The translations under genes and the position numbers were made by a program. The notes under the pieces were generated by a model. It saw nothing but the letters and a program-made list of their open reading frames with translations, had not been told where the DNA came from and did no database searches. Shown in pieces: positions 55,976-64,000 of a DNA stretch of 64,000 bases. Source of the stretch: Pictodentalium vernedei (lineage: Eukaryota > Mollusca > Scaphopoda > Dentaliida > Dentaliidae); NCBI GenBank assembly GCA_031216915.1, contig CM062294.1, forward strand, positions 389,351,217-389,415,216, given 5' to 3'. Position 1 is the stretch's first letter, and each line of letters starts with the position of its first letter.

Positions 55976-57160
55976 GACCGCTCGAAAAACAGTCAACACG
56001 GGGAACAAAGGGGAAGGGTAGGTAGGCCAAGCCACTGTCAGTAAATCTACTGCGACCCCACAGTACGACATGTCCTGCTCCAGGCATGCTACAATGCGCG
56101 GAACCAAACTACCCTGTCCCCACAATCTCCGCAAATCTACATAGGGAAAGGGTAGGTAGGCCAAGCCACTGTCAAGCAAACATACTGCGACCCCACAGTA
56201 CGACATGTCCTGCTCCAGGCATGCTACAATGCGCGGAACCAAACTACCCTGCCCAAACTCGTGCCCCTAAATAAACTCAATTTAATCTGAATATGGTCGA
56301 AACCAGCGAAGGGCATAACAGAAACACCCTCGGGTGTGGTTTAGTGTCTAAACCTGTTACCCTCCCGCTACAAACTCACTATCACCATATGAAGGTGATC
56401 TAACAGGCTGATCAGCAGCTTAACGGTGATCATAATTAAAACATAATGTGCTACTTTTAACTCTTATTCTTATGAAAACTAATTCTGCCTTCTTCTTTTA
56501 AGCAGGTACACAGAAGATCCTTTTTGACCAGCACCCCCAAAAACCGCTACAGACAGTCTAACCGTTATGGAAACAGTCACCCCCACGGTTCCTGAACATC
56601 CTCCGCTCCCTCCATAAAAGTGGTCGACCACTTTAAGGGAGGCGAGCGTTGGTCCTGCGTCCCGCCTCTGCCCCTTTTTGTAAGCGCAATGCGCATCTTT
56701 TTTCCCAACCCAATAGGATTACAATGCAGGCCTGCCCCCGAACCAGGGAAGTTCGGGTCTTCTTCTTGGTGGTCCCCGAAAGGGGTCGTTGTTGTTTCCT
56801 TCAAAGACATCCTATCAAACAGAGACAGCCTGAGGCAGATTATACTTGCCAGTGATGGCCATCACTTAAAATCATCTCCGAAGTGGCAGACTATACTTGC
56901 CCGAAAATCCAGATCGACTGCACCCTCGGGGAGAGGTAGTACCCAACCTCCCACACTGGTCCTCACCCGAGGGTTCAACCGACATCAGTCAAAGAGACCA
57001 TCACGCCGCAACCGGTGACACCTGCCGAGTACCTGAACCTGTTCCTCCTTCAACACGAGTAGACATGCGGAAATTAGTCATTTACAGTCAATGAGGGTCG
57101 AAAGGGGCTTGTTCCCCATACCGTCCCTGCGCGCCTTCGGCGCGTTAAACCATTCCATTC
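55976..57160 (+). repeat. J2 LINE 3' UTR, third copy
   Basis: Contains a tandem duplication of about 139 bp (56010-56120 and 56148-56255, each with gtaggtaggccaagccactg) not seen in the other copies. It then has the shared UTR, including the HPO-like block near 56920-56970, and the terminal hairpin at 57129-57145 followed by taaaccattccattcga. Confidence 0.75.
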
Positions 57161-59095
57161 GATCTCACATATGTTTATGGGTGCACATCGCCCTCATTAA
57201 GCACACGCCCTCAGTACGTGTTTCATATACGTGTAGTTTTGTATGTGAGTGTTGCGTGGTCGGAAAAATTCCACGCAAGGGATGCCAACTGAGAGATCTT
57301 GGCCTCTTTTACTGATCACCCAGAACGTGGGCCGACGTTATCCATGTAACGTTTACAGTTAGAGTGCTCTAGGTCTATATTTCATTCAGTGAACATGTAC
57401 CGAACCATAACTGTTTTTCCAACGTATATATATGTGCAGTTGTATGTGAACGTTACGTAGTCGGTAAATCCCACGCACGCTGATGTCAAATGAGAGATCT
57501 TGCCAACGTAATATTTACTGTTTAAGTGCTGGAAGTCCCTATCTCATTTAACGTACATGTGCCGACATGAGTAAAGGGCCAGCGTCATAGGTCAACTCAA
57601 AAATCTCGCTTCAAACCTTGTTATGCTTGCAGTTTTATCTCCAAAACAAGACCTATGTTCCTTATTGGAACGAGCTTGCTGAGCTCGTTCCGGTGAAGGG
57701 TCGTGGGTTGTATTTTTTTTTTAGACCAAAGTTAAATTCTTTAATAATCCAGACTTATTTTGCAGGTGTCCTCTGCTATCCGCGTTGAGCTTCAGTTACT
57801 TCCACCGGATTCATCATTGCCATCATCGCATCATCTGTGACGCCCTTAGGTTCTTCCTTGTAAGCCCCATGACGTGTGATCAGATTTACTTTCTTCTACA
57901 AGGTAGGACTAAAACACTAGGGGAGAGCCACATTTGAATTATTTTGGTGCTGGAAACTAAGGCGACAGCGTGTCGTTGCTCATCCTTGGTTTCATATGTC
58001 ATGACTCATCCGGCCATACCCCCATTGTCCTACAATAAACTAGCTAGGCAGATCAACAAGTTGTTAATTATTTTGAATATTAGTGCAGTCCTCTACATCA
58101 GAAAAATGTGTCTACTGCGATTTGGTTCACCTTTGGAGCAAAGAATCATCTTATAAACCTGGTTTCTCAGTGAAGTAGACATTTGAGTGGACTGCATATC
58201 TTATCCGAATGCCAACCCATATCCAATATATAATTAATAAATGCAGTTACCCCTTTTACTCCTGTTTAAATCGCTAAACGCGTTTATTGTTACAATGCCA
58301 TATTATTTAAAATACAAATGCTCAATGTTTTGCTTTATGTCGTCTTACCACACCGAAATAAATTGCCCCGAACTTTACCTTATTGGGTTCTGCAAATGCC
58401 TGGTATAATTGGTGTGTTCTTGACAACTTCTTAATTTGAGCTCATCTTCTACCCTGTCAGCGAGTATCTTAGCAATTGATTCAATTATCATAATGACTGT
58501 CCTTTTACCGTGTGTCTGGTGGGGGTTGGCCGACCCTTTCTCTTCTCGTCAACTTTCGCCTATTTGATCTTTCGCGACAGGAAGAGACATGTGGTGTACT
58601 GCTAACATCTGGTACTGAACCTCTATTCTTTTGATGAATCCAGCTCAACCGATGCGGTGATTGTTATAATGTGTCGTTAAATCAGTGCAATCAATTTACC
58701 CAGTGTTACATTTGATTCTTTGGCTGTTAACGTCTCTCTGCGACACTGATATTTTGAGTAAAATTTAACGGCCCAATTTCGTTTCCACAACTGCAGCAAA
58801 ACCAATGCTTCTTCCACCGATAGTGAACCTATTCATTCACCTTTAAATGTAATCGGCGACTTTGAAACACTTGTATATACATTTATTACATATTCTAGTA
58901 CTCTTTATGTACTTCTGACCATTGGATACTATTTGTTACCCTATTCATGTCTGTAAATATATTATGCTAATTATCCTATTATCTTGCTTTTTTCCGCTCT
59001 TAGTTCCCAAACCTAACAGGTATCATAGCTTGTGTTCAACATCTAACTTTAACCGATACATAATCTATTAATATCATCTTCCAACAGATTTCATT
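57161..59095. other. Unassigned stretch with a diverged tandem repeat
   Basis: About 57215-57400 and 57420-57570 are diverged copies of one unit (gttttgtatgtgagtgttgc against gttgtatgtgaacgttacgt, both with gagagatcttg). The rest, up to the CR1-2A ORF, has only short ORFs; part may be the 5' UTR or ORF1 remnant of that element. Confidence 0.45.
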
Positions 59096-62000
59096 ATGTG
59101 TGGTCTTGAATTGTACCGTGCGCGCATTGGTACATTCAATGCTGCAACTAGTGTGAGTAGCTTAAAATACAGACTGTCAAGCCATTCATCAATGTGTGTT
59201 TTAGTTTACTTGTACCTACGACAGTGCGGTATCAGCCTACATAAAAGCTTTACTATTATGTTAATTGCACATCTTTTCCCACCAAATGAATACTTTACCT
59301 TGCATCCAGTGAGCCTAATTAACGTTGACTGGACTAAAAGTGATGAAAAATTATATTTTGAGCCGCACAAACAGTTAGCAAATTCATGTAAAACAAACTT
59401 TGTAAAGGTAACACATGTACTTACAAACAGTTCTGCCTGCTTGCATCTGACTATTTTATTTATGATTCTGTTATTATCGGGAGACATTGAAACAAATCCA
59501 GGACCAGATTCCATCACTACAGGTAATGCCCCCAACACTTTGAAAATTCTACATCTAAACGTACAGAGCCTAAAACCTAAACTAGCTATTATTCAGTGTG
59601 AATCGCCAGAATCTGACATTCTTGCATTTACGGAAACTTGGCTACAAATTGCAGACCCAACTCCAGACATTCTAATCCATAGATTTCAAGAACCATTGCG
59701 GTTCAACCGCCCGTCAAGGGGAGGTGGGGTTGCAATTTATGTTAAAGACGGTTTTTCTTTCCAGCACAGACCCGACCTTGAAATCCCGAACGTTGAATGC
59801 ATTTGGGCAGAAGTGTTTTCAAATAGCCGTAGATCGCTATTGCTGGGGGTATTTTATCGCCCAACCAACAGTCCATCGGAGACATGGGATATTATATCAG
59901 CATCTGTTGAAAAGGCTAAAGACACGTCAACCGATGATCTAATTATTACTGGTGATTTTAATGATAACCAAGTTCCTTCTCCAAACGGTTCTTTTACTGG
60001 CATGGCCAAATACTTCAACTTGCGTCAGCTTGTGAGTGAGCCCACTTACTTCACCAAATCGTCTGCTTCACTGATCGACTTATTTGCTGTTAGCAACACG
60101 GTCAACGTCTTAAGATGTGATGTTTTAGAACCGTTAATACCAGAGGTGGTTCGCTACCACTGTCCCATTTCCCTGGAAGTCGAATTTGTAAAGCCGCCGC
60201 CCTCAATCTTCAAGAGGCGTATATGGTTGTATTCTCAGGGAAATTATTAATCCTTAAATGCTGCTTTCAGTAACGAACGGTGGTATACCCTTTATGACAA
60301 TCCATGTCTTGATATGATAGTGTCCAGTGTGGTACTTGAAACTGGATCCAAACATATTCCCACTAAGTTCATCACTTCAAGAACATCCCAACCCCAATGG
60401 ATGCATAATGAAATACGCCTCCTGATTCGTCCGAGAAAACGCTTTTATCATATAGCCAAATGCAACGGGCCCCCTCATGCTTGGGCAAAATTCAAACACA
60501 AAAGAAAAGAAGTTGTAGCAGCGATAAGAAAGGCCAAAACCTCATACATATCCAAAGTTCAGTCCAAACTGAGTAGCCACGAAACATCGCCGTCTCAGTG
60601 GTGGAAAACCTTGAAATCCTTTACAGGTAGCAAAGCTCCAGGAATCCCAACTATAAATCATTTAAACTGTACCTGCTCTTCTAACGAAGAGAAAGCCGAG
60701 GTTTTCAATGAATACTTCTGTTCTCTATCAACTGTTGACGATTCTCACGCTTCCATCCCGGGCCCAACTCCACCTGCTCCACAAACCATTGACAGCATTA
60801 CTCTTCAGTATAGCGAAGTATTTGAAGCATTGAAGTCTGTTAAGGTATCCAAGGCCTGTGGTCCGGATCTTGTAAGTCCTCGTCTTCTCAAAGAATGTAA
60901 ATCTTCCCTTTGCGAGCCACTTTTAATTTTATTCAACATCTTACTCAATAGCTGTTATTTCCCATCTGATTGGAAAAAGGCTTATGTCTCCCCTGTCCTG
61001 ATAAAGAACCCTTCCAATCTAGTTACAAATTACCGCCCAATATCATTGATTAGTTGTGTTGGTAAAGTCTTTGAGAAATGTGTCTTTAAACGCTTATGGC
61101 AGTTCCTAAAAGATAACAATGTTCTTAGTCAGTTCCAATCCGGTTTCTCTTCTGGCGACTCCACTGTCCTCCAGCTTACTGATTTATATGACGAATTCTG
61201 TCGAGCGCTGGATGAAGGTAAAGAGGTCAGGGTGGTATTTTGCGATGTCAGGCATTTGACAAGGTGTGGCACGTTGGACTCATTCACAAGCTAGAACGTA
61301 TCGGAGTTTCTGGTGACCTTCTATTATTCCTAAAATCTTATCTTTCGGGCAGATTCCAGCGGGTTGTTATAGCGTCTGAAAATTCTACATGGGCACCCAT
61401 AAACTCTGGTGTTCCCTAAGGTTCTATCCTTGGTCCTTTATTGTTCCTTATTTATATCAATGATATAACCGAAAATTTACTTAGTTCAATACGTCTCTTT
61501 GCTGATGATACCTCCTTATACCTTATAGTTGAAAATCCCGAACAAGCATCGATCGTAATCAACCAGGATCTGACCACGATTGAACATTGGGCTCAAACAT
61601 GGTTGGTGGAGTTCAATCCCAACAAAACCGAGAGTATGGTGATCTCAAACAAAAGTACCCCTGCCTTACACTCACCATTATTTTTCAGTGGTACCCAAAT
61701 TTGTGAAGTAAACAACCATAAGCACCTTGGTGTAATATTAAATCGTACCTGCACGTGGAATGACCACATCGACCATATTTGTTTAAAGGCTTGGTCACGG
61801 CTGGACTTGTTGAGGAGGCACAAGTTCACTCTGGATCGAAAGGTCCCAGAAAAAGTATATTTCGCATTTATCAGGTCCTTACTACAATATGCTGACACGG
61901 TATGGGACAACTGTTCGACATCGAAGTCCTCCGAGCTGGAGAAAATACAAATAGCGGCGGCAAGGATAATAACTGGTACAACCATTAGCGCTAGTAAGTT

Positions 62001-62622
62001 TCTTCTCTATTCTGAGACTCGCTGGGATCCACTCGAGGAAAGACGCCGCAAACACAAATTAGTGCAATTTTTCAAAATGTACCATCATATTACCCCATCA
62101 TATATTGCTAATAAAGTGCCGCCACTTATCATGTCAACCAGCCAACAACACAATCTCCGATCGTCTCACAACCATCGAGTTCCATTCTGTCGTACAAACT
62201 TGTACCAGCGTTCTTTCCTTCCAAACATTACAAATCAATGGAATAGCTTACCCTTATCTGTTCGAGAGAATTCCTCTATCAGTAACTTCAGAAACTTCCT
62301 CAGCAATGGCAGCCTACGACCGCCACTATTTTACAGCGGTAACAAATCCCGCGTAGCTCAAATATATCATTGTAGGTTGCGTCTGCGCTGCAGTAATTTT
62401 AATGCCCACTTGTATGACAACCATTTATCCCTTACCCCCTCCTGCCAGTGTGGCGAGATTGAGTCGACCGAGCATTTTCTTTTGTTCTGCCCAATTTACT
62501 TAAATCTTCGAAACGATACAGTCAGCTCTCTGCCATATGCTATCGATTCCGCTACCCTACTGTTTGGCTCAGAATTATTGAATAATGCCGAGAATCATCA
62601 TATATTTGAAACTGCCCATTGA
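59096..62622 (+). pseudogene. CR1-like LINE ORF2 with N-terminal 2A-like peptide, broken
   Basis: Endonuclease-RT of a CR1-type LINE. A leader of about 128 residues ends in a hydrophobic stretch (LHLTILFMILLLS) followed at residues 129-137 by GDIETNPGP, the 2A ribosome-skipping signature. Endonuclease follows (ILHLNVQSLKPK, LAFTETWL, GDFN, SLIDLFAV). RT has VTNYRPISLISCVGK, LFADDTSLY and a C-terminal CQCGEIESTEHFLLFC motif. Disruptions: an in-frame TAA at 60248-60250, a frameshift near 61253 just before AFDKVWHVG, and a TAA at about 61417-61420 in the PQG box. Known CR1-like elements of sea urchin and other invertebrates carry 2A-like leaders. Confidence 0.9.
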
Positions 62623-63780
62623 TATAGCCACTTTTAAACCAGTCAGTTGCAATTCCAACCCTGCAATGTTTGCACTGACTTGCTCAGCGACAGTCTGTAT
62701 TTTTATGTTTACTTTTTATTTTTTCTCTGCCCTTAAATTTCTGTTTAACTTATTTTCATTTCATTTTCTTTATTATTAATATTATTGTTATTATTATCAT
62801 TCAGATTATTACCACCTTTACATGTGTTTCTCTTCTTTGTCTGTTTTCCTAGGGACGTAGGACCTCGGCATCTACCTTGTCTCACTAGACGAGGAGTACT
62901 ACCATTTCATACTTTTCGAGTAATATACAATATGCACCTTCCAAGTTTTAACAAGTAAACGTCATATGTTTTATTGTAATTATATAAATAATTCCCCGTC
63001 AGTCACCAACTTCCTATGCAGTGTTTGTCCACGACTTTCGAGGCTACTACTTTGTTAGGAAGGCTAATTTTAACCATATCTTAAAAGAAAATGTTAATTT
63101 ACCAAGACTTGAAAAAGGCCAGACCCTGCCCGGTCCTTATAACATGCTTGAACTATTGGTTAATTGTTCCCTCCACATCAGATCAGATAAGGTATAGAGA
63201 CGACCCCCTCTGTACTACCATGTTTATTCCTACATTTGAGTGATGGGTATCCATATCAATTTTTGATCAAATCCCTTCCCATTGAGCTCAATTTGTGCCC
63301 TACGTCCTTTGCCTGTCTTTTATCCTCCTATCTCTGTATCAGCTTAATCAACATTTTGTACAAAAAGTGTAAACATCTGTGAGGTGGCGTCTCTTGTGGT
63401 GGGTGCGTGTGTGTTGCTTACTGCGATCTACCTCGCGATCTTCAAGAATAAACTGCCCGACTACTGTGTCATAGATCACAGATTGTCGCCCACACGTTCG
63501 CGGGTGTGTCTTGGGACCGCCACCTCCCCATTGACCGTAACCTCCACGTTGTGTAAATCCACTTTTTTTCAGGGAGACGACTCCAAAAAGCTTCTAGCTA
63601 ACTGTCGAATCCCTTCTATATATTTTGTACCTTCTATTTTCTGTTACTGTGTATACCATAAATGTTTGATTTAGTTTGGATGCTAAACTTTCTTGTTCCA
63701 TATGATGTATACATATAACATGATTTTTCAAGTAAATATTGTTTAAACTAAAGGCAAGTTTAGTCAATCGTTTATACCCA
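62623..63780. other. CR1 3' region and unassigned DNA
   Basis: AT-rich, with ttattattattat-type runs near 62775-62800 that may be the CR1 tail. An open frame at 63384-63674 starts with GTG and has no recognisable domain, so it is not called. Confidence 0.4.
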
Positions 63781-63809
63781 AGTAGTATAGCTCGTACCTT
63801 TGGGGCCCC

Positions 63810-64000
63810 ATTGGCCGGACCTCGGTGCCGGACCTCGGAAGTGACGTCATGTCACGTGACCTAGTGGCGGCATGTTGTGTTGTCATGGTAACCCACGTGA
63901 GCGGCCATCTTGTGACGTCATCTCCATAGTGATACGTGGTGTGAGTGCGCATGCGCAGCGCGTGTTGTTAGGGTGATACGTGTTTCCGTCGTCCATTTTG
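63810..64000. promoter_or_regulatory. CpG-rich, promoter-like block
   Basis: The sequence abruptly becomes GC/CpG-rich. Visible sites: two CRE palindromes tgacgtca (63842-63849, 63913-63920), a palindromic E-box gtcacgtgac (63851-63860) and a second cacgtg (63894-63899), an NRF1-type tgcgcatgcgca (63946-63957), and YY1-like gcggccatcttg (63901-63912) and ccattttg (63993-64000). A tandem gccggacctcgg pair is at 63814-63838. This combination is typical of housekeeping promoters in animals. The gene would lie beyond the right edge or upstream; none is visible. Confidence 0.55.

Noticed and set aside
63384..63674. 96-codon ORF beginning MASLVVGACVLLTAIYLAIF, looks like a membrane segment
   Set aside because: It starts with GTG, has no Kozak-type ATG, and no supporting context; hydrophobic runs are common in T-rich DNA.

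Overview
The window looks like a transposon-dense stretch of an invertebrate animal genome, probably marine. It is AT-rich, has no operons or bacterial-type genes, and holds non-LTR retrotransposons, tRNA-derived SINEs, a Tc1/mariner element, satellites and many inverted-repeat DNA transposons. The phylum cannot be fixed from sequence alone. No intact host gene was recognised. The only host-like signal is a CpG-rich, promoter-like block at the right edge (about 63.8-64.0 kb).

Labels used below. TSR-1 to TSR-6 are DNA transposons whose terminal inverted repeats are made of short (about 11-20 bp) subrepeats and which are flanked by 9-10 bp target-site duplications. J1 and J2 are two related Jockey/I-group-like LINE families (gag with three zinc knuckles, then endonuclease-RT). 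LB is a second LINE type with a (TTA)n tail and a C-terminal Cys/His motif. CR1-2A is a CR1-like LINE with a 2A-like peptide. HPO is a short ORF-bearing element without RT that ends in the same 3' hairpin as J1 and J2.

Layout. 1-10.98 kb (copy A) is nearly identical to 21.5-30.6 plus 38.6-41.15 kb (copy B). Both copies carry TSR-1 nested in TSR-2, a MITE, a truncated HPO, TSR-4 nested in TSR-3, TSR-5, and the 3' part of a J2 LINE. Copy B additionally has a SINE and an 8.0 kb TSR-6 insertion (30604-38630) that encloses an intact two-ORF J1 LINE. 10.98-15.3 kb is a satellite of about 150 bp units with an LB LINE inserted. 16.1-18.0 kb has a SINE and a dead Tc1/mariner. 18.2-21.1 kb is a head-to-tail HPO array. 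41.15-45.0 kb is the rest of the copy B J2 LINE. 46.4-50.4 kb is rearranged LB material, one LB fragment having jumped into another. 51.6-57.15 kb is a third, decayed J2. 59.1-62.6 kb is the CR1-2A LINE. 62.6-63.8 kb is unassigned.

How the parts interact. J1 and J2 supply endonuclease-RT. The HPO elements lack RT but share the last 70-80 bp, including a 7-bp-stem hairpin, with J2, which suggests that they are mobilised by these LINEs. TSR-5 carries a short in-frame piece of J1-type ORF2, resembling fragment capture by Mutator-like elements. Copies A and B record the order of events: TSR-6/J1 and one SINE arrived after the two copies separated, or the copies are unmerged haplotypes.
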